A DNA stretch of 64,000 bases from Nocardioides mangrovi. Its GTDB lineage: Bacteria; Actinomycetota; Actinomycetes; Propionibacteriales; Nocardioidaceae. The notes under the pieces were generated by a model. The model did not search any database. It was given only the letters and a program-made list of their open reading frames with translations, and had not been told where the DNA came from. Made by a program: the position numbers and the translations under genes. Shown here one piece after another: positions 53,001 to 60,760 of this stretch. The stretch is from the NCBI RefSeq assembly GCF_020073815.1, contig NZ_JAIQZJ010000003.1, forward strand, positions 124,001 to 188,000, read 5' to 3'. Each line of letters begins with the position of its first letter. The first letter of the stretch is position 1.

Positions 53001-53766
53001 CACCGGCAACGTGCCGTGGCCGACCGAGGTCGTCTTCACCGACGGTGCGACCCGCCTCGGGACCGCCCAGGTCGTCGACGGCACCGCGGTGCTGTCGCTG
53101 CCCGGCGGCTTCGCGGTCGGCAGCCACTCCGTCGTGGCGACGCTCCCGGCGACGACGTCGACCACCGGGTCGACGTCGGAGGTCCTGGCGTTCACCCTGG
53201 CGAAGGGCGTCTCGACGACGATGCTGTCGCTCTCGTCCCCGACCACGACGTACGGGACCGGCGCCACCGGGACCGTCACCGTCGCGGGCGCGGACGGCGG
53301 CACGGTCACGGTCGGGTACAACGGGACGGAGACCGAGCTCGCGCTCGGGTCGGACGGCACGGCGTCGTTCGAGCTCCCCGCCTCGCTCGCGGTCGGCAGC
53401 TACCAGGTCACCGCGTCGTACTCCGGCAGCGACAGCGTCGGGTCCAGCACCGCCGCGGCCACGGCCTACGCGGTGACCAAGGCCGGCTCGACGTCCGCGG
53501 TGACGGCGAAGAGCACGGTCAAGAAGGGCAAGTCGCTGGCGGTCGCCGTCACGGTGGCCGGGGTCGACGGCGTCGACGCCCCGACCGGGAAGGTGACGGT
53601 CACCTTCCTCGGCGTCACGAAGAAGGTGACGCTCGTGGACGGAGCCGGCAAGGCGACCTTCAAGGCCACCAAGACCGGCAAGCGGAAGATCTCGGTCGCC
53701 TACGCGGGCGACGAGAGCTACGCCGGCAGCACGGCGGGCACCACGGTCAAGGTCGTCAAGAAGTGA
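50029..53766 (+). CDS. large secreted alpha/beta hydrolase with C-terminal Ig-like repeats
   Basis: The 1245-residue protein has a twin-Arg-free signal peptide (MRTRTHAIRRAV..., cleavage near AAAAAPA). An alpha/beta-hydrolase domain follows (about 130-490) with HGRHTSC oxyanion region, nucleophile Ser344 in GHSRGGEG, Asp395 in YCDGDV and His430 in GADHNFF. A beta-rich middle part (about 560-880) resembles carbohydrate-binding or Calx-beta/PKD modules. At least three Ig-like repeats (about 886-1240, each opening with T-x-T-x(S/A)TLT-type strands) end in a Lys-rich tail. GAGGGAG precedes the ATG. A 253-bp leader with no gene lies upstream. Probably an esterase/lipase-like envelope enzyme; substrate unknown. 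Confidence 0.83.
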   Translation: MRTRTHAIRRAVATAAASLVTAGLLAGVPGAAAAAPAAPSDWSVTAVAGGYQVSLDLDEPLPVVDDAPVLVVDGTDYGIATESADGLTLSIVTSDASVADADSVEMAWSSGTVEQSEPTDGPVTTTLAKALKPVAKKVARQAAYTDGSTAGPYSYVEDDYDFGDQAIPMAGIGGIRGEMTGRIYLPTTGGARPTVVLLHGRHTSCSTLVSGTQNPNRWPCVDGQIEVPSYKGYDALGQLLATHGYAVVSISANAINANDAQLTLDNGALARGQLVIDSLEMLKKATAGNPVSYYDAALDQTLTLDQALASTVPDSSGPIPTGSLTAADLVGRFDLSNVGIMGHSRGGEGVVSAVTLNQARANPFGINSVLPLAPVDFGRMTVTDTDMLVILPYCDGDVSNQQGQHFSDDSRYAFDDNALRSTVWVMGADHNFFNTIWTPGSYPYSSSDDWSPTGSSTRNDTVCSTSMAGNQRLSAADQSQTGAIVMSDWFRLTLGGEDEYLDMFDGSVKPALDSVPAADVRAVATAPADDRADIETFTGPAADVRLYGSATTAVCASASGRTLPQALPACATTSTLRSTSAMPHWTPASFAPNVPATPMTKFLWSNVTGGSAASIRVGVPASAQNASSYDALTFKTAPDESVLSGTDLTVTVVDGSGATWSTLVSAVNPLAVKRMPISGSTTLNKIVLQQVSIPVASMSGIDTSHIREVRFAAATGLDGTETGGVYLSDLAFSRWAVGTPAVTGSLATIGVAPTTIEEGSGPDTHEVAVVLSKPVATTVSGYFTLIGSTASTAKAGLAMEKVTFAPGETCQTVLIPTYGDSAASSSATTAYKMDVANPQGVITGDHAFDNVTIREDDGLTAGSPIPAVGEQGDACAEYAAQSRVFPLDATATSVTDGTPVTLTATGYRVGETVTFAEGGAVLGTVLADADGSATVSTTVTGLGAHAYTATGAGSLRDSAVTVTVLAPTATSLGMSPATPSVKQPVTLTATVTGNVPWPTEVVFTDGATRLGTAQVVDGTAVLSLPGGFAVGSHSVVATLPATTSTTGSTSEVLAFTLAKGVSTTMLSLSSPTTTYGTGATGTVTVAGADGGTVTVGYNGTETELALGSDGTASFELPASLAVGSYQVTASYSGSDSVGSSTAAATAYAVTKAGSTSAVTAKSTVKKGKSLAVAVTVAGVDGVDAPTGKVTVTFLGVTKKVTLVDGAGKATFKATKTGKRKISVAYAGDESYAGSTAGTTVKVVKK

Positions 53767-53785
53767 CCTGATCCGGCAGCACCCG

Positions 53786-53824
53786 GGCCCGCCCCGGTCG
53801 CCCTCGCGGCGGCCGGGGCGGGCC
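53786..53824. terminator. bidirectional terminator between convergent hydrolase and hisC
   Basis: GGCCCGCCCCGG pairs perfectly over 12 bp with CCGGGGCGGGCC around a 15-nt loop. TCTTCC follows on the + strand. It sits mid-way in the 76-bp convergent gap, so it serves both genes. Confidence 0.8.
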
Positions 53825-53842
53825 TCTTCCCGGCGCCGGAGC

Positions 53843-54910
53843 TCAGCGGAACGCCGCGGCGACCTGGATCAGCCGGTCGTTGGCCTCCGGCTCGCCGATC
53901 GAGACGCGGGCGCCCTCGCCGGCGAAGGGTCGCACGGTGATGCCGGCCGCGTCCGCGGCGGCCGCGAAGTCGGCCGTCCGGTCGCCGAGGTCGAACCACA
54001 CGAAGTTGCCCTGCGCCTCCGGCACGTCCCAGCCGGCCGCGCGCAGCCCCTCGACGACCCGGGTCCGCTCGACGACCAGCGCCTCGACCCGCTCGAAGAG
54101 CTCGTCGCGCCGCTCGAGGGACGCGATCGCCGCGGCCTGCGCCACCGTCGAGACGCCGAAGGGCAGCGAGACCGCGCGCAGCGCGGCCGCGATCGGGGCG
54201 GGCGCGACGGCGTACCCCACGCGGAAGCCGGCCAGCCCGTAGGCCTTGGAGAAGGTGCGAGTGAGCACGACGTTCTCGTGGCGGCGGTAGGTCGCGATGC
54301 CGTCGACGGGGTCGGCCATCCGGACGAACTCCACGTACGCCTCGTCGACGACGACGAGCACGTGCGAGGGGACCTGCGCGAGGAACGCGTCGAGCTCGGC
54401 CTGGGTCACGGCCGGGCCGGTCGGGTTGTTGGGCGTGCAGACGAGCACGACCTTGGTGCGGTCGGTGATCGCCGCCGCCATCGCCTCGAGGTCGTGCCGG
54501 CCGTCGGGGAGCACCGGCACCTTCACGGCGGTCGCGGCCGCCGCGGTCACGGCGATCGGGTAGGCCTCGAAGGAGCGCCACGCGAAGACGACCTCGTCGC
54601 CGGGATCGCAGAAGGCCTGCACCAGCTGGTAGATCAGGCCCACCGACCCGGTCGCGACCGACAGGTCGTCGGCGGGCACGTCGAAGGTCTCCGCGAGCGC
54701 GGCGTAGAGCGCGGCGCTGCCCATGTCGGGATAGCGGTTCATCGCCGCGACCCCGGCCTGCACCGCCTCGACGACGCCGGGCAGCGGCGGGTAGGGGTTC
54801 TCGTTGGAGGACAGCTTGTACGACGTCATCCCGGGTCGGACCGTCGGCGGCTTGCCCGCGACGTACGGCGGGATCTCCGCCACGGTCGCTCGGGGCTGGG
54901 GGGTGGTCAT
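53843..54910 (-). CDS. hisC: histidinol-phosphate / aromatic amino acid aminotransferase (class I/II)
   Basis: The 355-residue PLP enzyme belongs to the HisC/PatA group: N-terminal SYKLSSNENPYPP, PNNPTG, VVVDEAYVEF, and Lys in RTFSKAYGLAGFRVGY (Schiff base), with FGVSTVAQAAAI and Arg-containing C-terminus. It is not in a his operon. Mycobacteria and corynebacteria have a second copy (Pat/AroT) acting as phenylalanine aminotransferase, so that role is equally likely. I chose the ATG at 54910; a GTG three codons earlier is possible. A palindromic element starts 10 nt upstream. Confidence 0.85.
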   Translation of the reverse strand: MTTPQPRATVAEIPPYVAGKPPTVRPGMTSYKLSSNENPYPPLPGVVEAVQAGVAAMNRYPDMGSAALYAALAETFDVPADDLSVATGSVGLIYQLVQAFCDPGDEVVFAWRSFEAYPIAVTAAAATAVKVPVLPDGRHDLEAMAAAITDRTKVVLVCTPNNPTGPAVTQAELDAFLAQVPSHVLVVVDEAYVEFVRMADPVDGIATYRRHENVVLTRTFSKAYGLAGFRVGYAVAPAPIAAALRAVSLPFGVSTVAQAAAIASLERRDELFERVEALVVERTRVVEGLRAAGWDVPEAQGNFVWFDLGDRTADFAAAADAAGITVRPFAGEGARVSIGEPEANDRLIQVAAAFR

Positions 54911-54920
54911 GTCCCGCACC

Positions 54921-55087
54921 CTAGTGTCGCGGGTGGAAAGTATCTGGAGGGTTGGTGTCGTCAGGGTGCGTGCCTGGCAAGGCGGCGTCGCGCCGGGCTA
55001 CCGGGCGTAACTCCAGCGATGCCAACGCAGCCAGGTGCGTGCCATGGCGGCTCGAACCGTCCAACGACTTTTCGCCCGCGGCACTAG
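54921..55087. repeat. 167-bp palindromic element with CTAGTG...CACTAG ends
   Basis: The ends form 21-bp inverted repeats (starting CTAGTG, ending CACTAG) with three differences, each of which would be a G-U pair in the + strand RNA. The inner arms pair discontinuously down to a small apical hairpin near 54991-55007. No protein is convincing within it. It resembles a MITE/REP-type element or a long structured RNA. The hisC start lies 10 nt away on its left, the VanZ-like gene stop 10 nt away on its right. Confidence 0.7.
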
Positions 55088-55096
55088 TGGCGCGCG

Positions 55097-55657
55097 TCAG
55101 CGCGGGCTGCGCGCCCGCCAGGGCCGGAGCAGGAGCGCCAGCACGATGCCGATCCCGACGCCGATCGCGGCGCCGGTGGTGTTGTCGATCATGTCGGTGA
55201 CGTCGCAGGCGCGGTCGATCCGGGCGAGCGCCAGCTGCGTGTACTCGATCCCGACCGAGTAGGCCGCGAGGCCGGCAAGGCCAAGCGGGACCACGACCAG
55301 GGCCGCCCGGGGCCAGCGCACGACGGCCAGGACCAGCAGCACCCCCGACGGGACGAAGACGACCGTGTTGAGCAGCCGCTGGCCGCCGGAGAAGATCCAG
55401 AATCCGTCGGGGGCCGGGCCGCCGATGTCCCACGAGCAGGTGGTCAGGCGGCCCTCGGCGGAGACGATCCCGGGGGCGCCGTTGGCCGGGATCAGCGTGA
55501 TCGTGGCGATCACGGCGACCGACCACACGAACAGCGCGACCGACCAGGCGGTCAGCGCATCCAGGCGGCGTCGCAGCACGAGCCCGAGGAGCAGGGAGAG
55601 CCCGCCGGTCACGGCGACGAGGACGAGCATCACCCCCACGCCGCCGACCGGAAACAC
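55097..55657 (-). CDS. VanZ-like family membrane protein
   Basis: The ~186-residue protein has five hydrophobic segments and the VanZ signature: Glu-Tyr-x-Gln (VGIEYTQLALARIDRACD) followed by DVTDMIDNTTGAAIG. VanZ-like proteins are membrane proteins of unknown function; one member raises teicoplanin resistance. Start uncertain: GTG at 55657 (VFPVGGVG) is assumed, but ATG at 55630 (MLVLVAV) is also possible because no ribosome site is clear. Confidence 0.8.
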   Translation of the reverse strand: MFPVGGVGVMLVLVAVTGGLSLLLGLVLRRRLDALTAWSVALFVWSVAVIATITLIPANGAPGIVSAEGRLTTCSWDIGGPAPDGFWIFSGGQRLLNTVVFVPSGVLLVLAVVRWPRAALVVVPLGLAGLAAYSVGIEYTQLALARIDRACDVTDMIDNTTGAAIGVGIGIVLALLLRPWRARSPR

Positions 55658-55701
55658 GGGGTCGAGGTTACGGGGCCGCCATTTGCGGGCAGGGCCTGGA
55701 G

Positions 55702-57093
55702 ATGACCACGACCGAGGCACCCGGCGCCCCCACCCTCCAGCGCGGGCTCAAGCAGCGCCACCTGACGATGATCGCGATCGGCGGCGTCATCGGCGCCGGC
55801 CTGTTCGTCGGGTCGGGCGCGGTGATCAGCGAGACCGGGCCGTCGGCGTTCCTCTCCTACGCGATCACCGGGGTGCTGATCATCCTGGTGATGCGGATGC
55901 TCGGGGAGATGGCGACGGCCAACCCGACGACGGGCTCCTTCTCGGAGTACGCCCGCAGCGCCCTCGGGGGCTGGGCGGGCTTCTCGACGGCGTGGCTCTA
56001 CTGGTACTTCTGGGTGATCGTCGTCGGCTTCGAGGCGGTCGCCGGCGCGGAGATCGTCCGCTACTGGATCGACGCGCCGCTGTGGCTGGTCTCGCTCGTG
56101 CTGATGGTCCTGATGACCGCGACCAACCTGATCTCGGTGCGGTCGTACGGCGAGTTCGAGTACTGGTTCGCCGGCATCAAGGTGCTCGCGATCATCGCCT
56201 TCCTCGTCCTCGGCACCCTCTACGTCGTCGGCCTGTGGCCGGACAAGGGCTTCGACGTGAGCCTGATGACCAGCCACGGCGGCTTCTTCCCGATGGGCGT
56301 CGGGGCGGTCTTCTCTAGCATCGTCGTGGTCGTCTTCTCGATGGTCGGCGCCGAGATCGCCACCGTCGCCGCCGCGGAGTCCGACGACCCCGAGCGCGCG
56401 GTCGCCCGGGCCACGCAGTCGGTGATCCTGCGCGTCGCCACGTTCTTCGTCGGCTCGATGATCCTGCTCGTGCTGATCGTCCCGTGGGACGACAGCGAGC
56501 TCGGCCAGTCGCCGTACGTCGCCGCCTTCACCGAGATGGGCATCCCGCACGCCGACGACATCATGAACGCCGTCGTCCTCACCGCGGTGCTGTCCTGCCT
56601 CAACTCCGGGCTCTACACGGCGTCGCGGATGGTCTTCGTGCTCGCCGACCGCGGGGAGGCGCCGCGCGCGCTGACCCGGGTGAGCTCCCGCGGGGTGCCG
56701 GCCGGCGCGATCCTGACCTCGACGGTCGTCGGCTTCCTGTGCGTGATCGCCGCCCGCGTCTCGCCGGACACGGTCTTCCTCTTCCTGCTCAACTCCTCGG
56801 GCGCGGTGATCCTCTTCGTCTACCTGCTCATCGCCGTCAGCCAGCTGGTGCTGCGCCGGCGGACTCCGGAGGACGAGCTGGTCGTGAAGATGTGGGCCTA
56901 CCCGGTGCTGACGCTGGCCGCCATCGCCGGCATCGTCGCGATCCTCGTGCAGATGGGCATCAAGGACGACACCCGCAGCCAGCTGCTGCTCAGCCTGCTG
57001 TCCTGGGGCGTCGCCCTGGTGCTGTACGCCGTGACCCGCCGCTTCTCGCGACCGCGGGAGGGCGCGGAGGTCAGCCCCTCCGAGATCAGCTGA
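55702..57093 (+). CDS. amino acid permease (APC family, GABA/proline type)
   Basis: The 463-residue transporter has twelve spans and the APC signatures MIAIGGVIGAGLFVGSG in the first span and PTTGSFSEYARSALGGWAGF in the second/third. It falls in the bacterial amino-acid transporter group with GabP, AnsP and proline permease. Cargo: a neutral or gamma-amino acid. GGAG precedes the ATG. It overlaps the convergent TetR gene by 8 nt. Confidence 0.9.
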   Translation: MTTTEAPGAPTLQRGLKQRHLTMIAIGGVIGAGLFVGSGAVISETGPSAFLSYAITGVLIILVMRMLGEMATANPTTGSFSEYARSALGGWAGFSTAWLYWYFWVIVVGFEAVAGAEIVRYWIDAPLWLVSLVLMVLMTATNLISVRSYGEFEYWFAGIKVLAIIAFLVLGTLYVVGLWPDKGFDVSLMTSHGGFFPMGVGAVFSSIVVVVFSMVGAEIATVAAAESDDPERAVARATQSVILRVATFFVGSMILLVLIVPWDDSELGQSPYVAAFTEMGIPHADDIMNAVVLTAVLSCLNSGLYTASRMVFVLADRGEAPRALTRVSSRGVPAGAILTSTVVGFLCVIAARVSPDTVFLFLLNSSGAVILFVYLLIAVSQLVLRRRTPEDELVVKMWAYPVLTLAAIAGIVAILVQMGIKDDTRSQLLLSLLSWGVALVLYAVTRRFSRPREGAEVSPSEIS

Positions 57094-57676
57094 GGGACGC
57101 CAGCAGGTGGGCGAGCATCGGCTGCAGCACCTGCGTCTCGGGGTCGTCGAGCATCGAGTAGAAGTCGGCGATCTCGAGCACCACGAAGCCGTGCAGGGCG
57201 GTCCAGAACTGCGCCGCCACCGGCTCGGGATCCCCTCGCCGGATCGCACCGGCCGCCATCGCCCGCTCGACGAGCGCCACCAGCTGCGCGAAGGCGGCCA
57301 GCCCGACCTCGAGCTCCTCCTCCCGGAGCCGGTACTCCCCGAGCGACGCCGAGCCGAACATCACCGAGTAGAGGTGCGGGTCGGCCAGCGCGTTCTCGCG
57401 GTACGCCGCCGCCGACGCCACGAGGTCGGCCACGGGGTCGTCGGTGACCGCGACCGCGGCCACCCGGTCGTAGAGCCGCTGGAAGCCCTCCGCGACCACG
57501 GCTCGCACCAGCGCGGGCATCCCGCCGAAGTGCGTGTAGACCGCCATCGTCGAGGTGCCGGCGTCGCGGGCGAGGCGCCGGGCGCTCAGCGCCGCCGGCC
57601 CCTCCTCGCTCAGCAGGTCGGCCGCGACCTCGATCAGCCGGCGGCGGACGTCGGGCTCGACGGGATCGGGGGGCAC
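57086..57676 (-). CDS. TetR family transcriptional regulator
   Basis: The 196-residue protein has a typical TetR HTH (about 25-47, LSARRLARDAGTSTMAVYTHFGGM) and a helical C-terminal domain of the WHG/TetR_C group (ALHGFVVLEIADFYS). It is divergent from the carotenoid oxygenase gene, and ATAAC/GTTAT repeats occur between them. Hence it likely regulates that gene and itself. Start is GTG. Confidence 0.9.
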   Translation of the reverse strand: MPPDPVEPDVRRRLIEVAADLLSEEGPAALSARRLARDAGTSTMAVYTHFGGMPALVRAVVAEGFQRLYDRVAAVAVTDDPVADLVASAAAYRENALADPHLYSVMFGSASLGEYRLREEELEVGLAAFAQLVALVERAMAAGAIRRGDPEPVAAQFWTALHGFVVLEIADFYSMLDDPETQVLQPMLAHLLASLS

Positions 57677-57713
57677 GGTTGCCAGCCTGCCATCACACCG
57701 TTATGGTCACTCG

Positions 57714-57726
57714 ATAACAGCGTTAT
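57714..57726. promoter_or_regulatory. TetR operator candidate ATAACAGCGTTAT
   Basis: ATAAC-N3-GTTAT is a palindrome 11 nt before the carotenoid oxygenase ATG. An extra GTTAT half-site at 57700-57704 lies upstream. The GGAGG ribosome site directly follows the palindrome, so a bound repressor would also block translation start access on the DNA side. Confidence 0.55.
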
Positions 57727-57737
57727 GGAGGCGCGTC

Positions 57738-59081
57738 ATGAACCGGTACCTGCAGGACAACTTCGCTCCCGTCCACGAGGAGCTCACCGCGTTCGACCTC
57801 GAGGTCTCCGGCACGGTGCCCGACCACCTCGACGGCCGGTACCTGCGGATCGGACCCAACCCGGCCACCGATCCGGGCGAGGGCTACCACTGGTTCCTCG
57901 GCGAGGGGATGGTGCACGGCGTCCGGCTCGGCGGCGGCCGCGCGCAGTGGTACCGCAACCGCTACGTCCGCGCGGTCGGCGACGACTTCGCCCCCAACAC
58001 CAACGTCCTCGAGCACGCCGGTCGCACCCTCGCGCTGGTCGAGGCGGGCGGCACGCCGTACGAGCTCACGACCGACCTGGAGACGGTCGGCCCCTACGCG
58101 CTCGGCACCGTCACCGGCGGCTACACCGCGCACCCGCACGAGGACCCGTCGACCGGCGAGCTGCACGCGCTCTCCTACAGCTGGACCCGGGGCAACCTCG
58201 TCGACTACTCCGTCGTCGGCACCGACGGCCGGGTGCGGCACCAGGTCGAGATCGAGGTGACGGGCAGCCCGATGGTCCACGACTGCGCGCTGACCGAGCA
58301 CTACTTCGTCGTCTACGACCTGCCGGTCACCTTCGACCTGGGCATGGTCGCGGGCGAGGCACCGCGGCCGCAGCAGGCGACCGACCGCCTCATCGACCAG
58401 ACGCTCCGCACCGGGACGGCCCGCCCGCTGCCCTACTCGTGGGACGACGACTACCCCGCCCGGATCGGCCTGCTCCCGCGCGAGGGCAGCGGCGCCGACG
58501 TGCGGTGGTTCGAGATCGACCCGTGCTACGTCTTCCACACCCTCAACGCCTACGAAGAGGGCACCGACGTCGTCATCGACGTGGTCCGCCACGACCGGAT
58601 GTTCGCCACGGACTTCACCGGCCCCAACGAGGGCCCGGCGTACCTCACCCGCTTCACCGTCGACACGGCCGCGGGCAAGGTCCGCGAGCACCGCTTCGAC
58701 GAGCACAGCCAGGAGTTCCCGCGCTACGACGAGCGGCTGACCGGTCGCCGGCACCGCTACGGGTACGCCGCCGGCGTGGCCGCGGCCGGCGTCCGGACGG
58801 GTGACTCCGTGCTCAAGCACGACGTGGTCGCCGGCACGACCACCGAGCGCCGACTGGGCGCCGGGCGGGAGGTCAGCGAGTTCTGCTTCGTCCCGGCCGC
58901 ACCCGACTCGGCCGAGGACGAGGGCGTCCTCCTGGGCTACGTCTTCGACCCCGGCACCGGACGCAGCGACCTGCGCATCCTCGACGCCGCGACCCTCGAC
59001 GACGTCGCGACCGTCCACCTGCCCGGCCGGGTCCCGGCGGGGTTCCACGGCAACTGGGCCGCAGACCCCGCTCAGACCTGA
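57738..59081 (+). CDS. carotenoid oxygenase family protein
   Basis: The 447-residue enzyme has the carotenoid/stilbene cleavage dioxygenase fold: FLRIGPNP-like YLRIGPNP at the start, and the four iron-binding His of this family at His132 (TAHPHEDP), His181 (MVHDCALT), His267 (VFHTLNAYEE) and His437 (GFHGNW). Lignostilbene dioxygenases and apocarotenoid cleavage enzymes share these. Substrate unknown; lignin-derived stilbenes would suit this catabolic genome. GGAGG lies 6 nt before the ATG. Convergent overlap of 10 nt with the DDAH-like gene. Confidence 0.92.
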   Translation: MNRYLQDNFAPVHEELTAFDLEVSGTVPDHLDGRYLRIGPNPATDPGEGYHWFLGEGMVHGVRLGGGRAQWYRNRYVRAVGDDFAPNTNVLEHAGRTLALVEAGGTPYELTTDLETVGPYALGTVTGGYTAHPHEDPSTGELHALSYSWTRGNLVDYSVVGTDGRVRHQVEIEVTGSPMVHDCALTEHYFVVYDLPVTFDLGMVAGEAPRPQQATDRLIDQTLRTGTARPLPYSWDDDYPARIGLLPREGSGADVRWFEIDPCYVFHTLNAYEEGTDVVIDVVRHDRMFATDFTGPNEGPAYLTRFTVDTAAGKVREHRFDEHSQEFPRYDERLTGRRHRYGYAAGVAAAGVRTGDSVLKHDVVAGTTTERRLGAGREVSEFCFVPAAPDSAEDEGVLLGYVFDPGTGRSDLRILDAATLDDVATVHLPGRVPAGFHGNWAADPAQT

Positions 59082-59962
59082 GGCAGCACGACCTCGCCGC
59101 CGGGCACGACCGCGAGGTCGCGGCCGATCTCGACGTCGACCGGGTTCGTCAGGCACCGGATCGAGCCGCCGCCCTTGTGGAACTCCGACACGTCCACGAC
59201 CACCACGGTGAAGCCCCACTCCTCGAGCTGCGCACGCACCCGGTCCGGGCAGGCCGGCATGATCACGGTGGAGCCGAGGACGATCGAGTTGGCGCAGAAC
59301 GTGGTCAGCGCCTCCTCCTCGGTGAGCACGATCGGCTCGGGGACGAGCTCGAGCAGCGCGGCGGCCGACGCCTCGTCGAGCGCGGCCGGGCAGACCAGCG
59401 CGCGCCGGTCGTCGAGCGGGCAGAAGGCCAGGTCGAGGTGGTACATCCCCGGGTGGGTGATCCGCAGGCCGCGGACCCGGATGCCGAGCTCGGTGGCGAG
59501 GTGCTTGAGCGCGAGCTCCTCGGTGCGCGGGCCGTAGCCGACGACGAGGGCGTCGCCGAAGGCGAAGGCGTCGCCGGCCTCCAGGTGGGCGCCGACGCCG
59601 TCGCGGCCGACGTACGACGTGGTGAAGCCGCGCTCGGCGAACCACGGCTGCGCGGAGGAGGTCTCCATCCGGCGCTCGGCGTAGCGCATGTGCGACATCA
59701 CCACGTGGGACTGGCCGTCCTCGCGGACCAGGCCGAGGCCGAGGTTCATCGCGTAGACCATGTCCGGGGCGTCCTCGCGCTGCGGCAGCGCCTCGACGGT
59801 GCCGCCGTGCCGCTCGATGGTCGCGACGAGCTCGCGCCACTGGGCCATCGCGAGCGCCGGGTCGGGCTGGTCGTCGGGATCCATGAACGGGTTGATGACG
59901 TACTCGACCCGGAAGTGGGTCGGCTCGACCGCGACGTAGCGGCGACCCCAGCTCAGCTCCAC
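59072..59962 (-). CDS. DDAH / arginine deiminase superfamily hydrolase
   Basis: The 296-residue protein of the amidinotransferase fold has the guanidine-modifying signature: catalytic His175 in GMYHLDLAF and nucleophile Cys270 in GGGSIRCLTNP, with the early Asp/Asn-containing QREDAPDMVYAMN substrate loop. Dimethylarginine hydrolases and actinobacterial DDAH-like enzymes share this layout. Substrate is a guanidino compound such as methylated arginine. GTG start is supported by GGAGG 6 nt upstream. Divergent from a GntR regulator whose operator lies between. Confidence 0.87.
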   Translation of the reverse strand: MELSWGRRYVAVEPTHFRVEYVINPFMDPDDQPDPALAMAQWRELVATIERHGGTVEALPQREDAPDMVYAMNLGLGLVREDGQSHVVMSHMRYAERRMETSSAQPWFAERGFTTSYVGRDGVGAHLEAGDAFAFGDALVVGYGPRTEELALKHLATELGIRVRGLRITHPGMYHLDLAFCPLDDRRALVCPAALDEASAAALLELVPEPIVLTEEEALTTFCANSIVLGSTVIMPACPDRVRAQLEEWGFTVVVVDVSEFHKGGGSIRCLTNPVDVEIGRDLAVVPGGEVVLPQV

Positions 59963-59996
59963 GGAACCCTCCTCGACATTGTCCGCATGATTGCTT

Positions 59997-60011
59997 GATT
60001 GTCAGACAATC
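59997..60011. promoter_or_regulatory. GntR (FadR-subfamily) operator
   Basis: GATTGTCAGACAATC is a perfect palindrome (7-bp arms, single A centre) and contains TTGTCAGACAA, fitting the FadR-subfamily TNGTnnnACNA consensus. It lies between the DDAH-like and GntR genes. Confidence 0.75.
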
Positions 60012-60043
60012 TGACATGGAGAGTGTAGAGCACAATAGGCGCC

Positions 60044-60748
60044 ATGTCCCAGCCGACGGGCCCCTCCCCGGGAGAACAGCGCTCGCCGTTCCGCACGCTG
60101 CACCTCGAGCTGTCCTCGACCGTCGACCGCGTCGCCGACGAGCTGCGCCGGGCCGTCTTCGACGGCGAGCTCGAGTCGGGCACGCCGCTGCGCGAGGTCG
60201 CCCTCGCGGAGTCGCTGGGCGTCTCCCGGCCGACCGTGCGCGAGGCGCTGGGCATCCTGGTCGCCGAGGGGCTCGCCGTCCGCGAGCCCAACCGCGGCGT
60301 CGCCATCTCCACCCCGGAGGGCGACTCGGTCCGCGACATCTGCCGCGCCCGGTGGGTGCTGGAGGGCGCCGGCGTACGCCGCTGGCCGGACGCCGACGAG
60401 ACGCTGCGCGACGCCGTCCGCACCTCCCTGGTCGCCTACACCAGCGCGGTCCGCTCGGGTGCGTCGTACCAGGAGCTCAACGAGCGCCACCTCGCCTTCC
60501 ACGTGTCCCTGGTCGGCCTCACCGGCTCGCCGCGGCTGGTCGCCATGGCCGACAGCCTGATGGTCGAGCTCAAGCTCGCGCTCGCGCAGGTCGACCGGAT
60601 CCGCCGCAACGCCCACGACCAGGCCGACAGCCACACCGCCCTGGTGATGCTGCTCGAGCGCGGCGACGTGACGGGGGCCGCGGACTTCCTGGAGCGACAC
60701 CTCGCCGACGCGGAGGCCTCGATCCTCGACGCGCTGCGCCTGGACTGA
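60044..60748 (+). CDS. GntR/FCD-family transcriptional regulator
   Basis: The 234-residue regulator has a GntR winged HTH (about 30-90, LREVALAESLGVSRPTVREALGILVAEGLAV) and an FCD ligand domain (Asp in EGAGVRRW... and the metal-ligand His residues in NERHLAFHVSL and SHTALV). FCD proteins sense carboxylic acids. Neighbouring DDAH-like gene suggests an amino-acid-derived signal. Autoregulation is expected through the palindrome. Confidence 0.9.
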   Translation: MSQPTGPSPGEQRSPFRTLHLELSSTVDRVADELRRAVFDGELESGTPLREVALAESLGVSRPTVREALGILVAEGLAVREPNRGVAISTPEGDSVRDICRARWVLEGAGVRRWPDADETLRDAVRTSLVAYTSAVRSGASYQELNERHLAFHVSLVGLTGSPRLVAMADSLMVELKLALAQVDRIRRNAHDQADSHTALVMLLERGDVTGAADFLERHLADAEASILDALRLD

Positions 60749-60760
60749 CAGGCTGGACCC

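Noticed and set aside
54921-55087. Possible tRNA or tRNA fragment because the reverse strand contains GGTTCGAGCC
   Set aside because: No anticodon arm, acceptor stem or D-arm fits; the segment is part of the larger palindrome.
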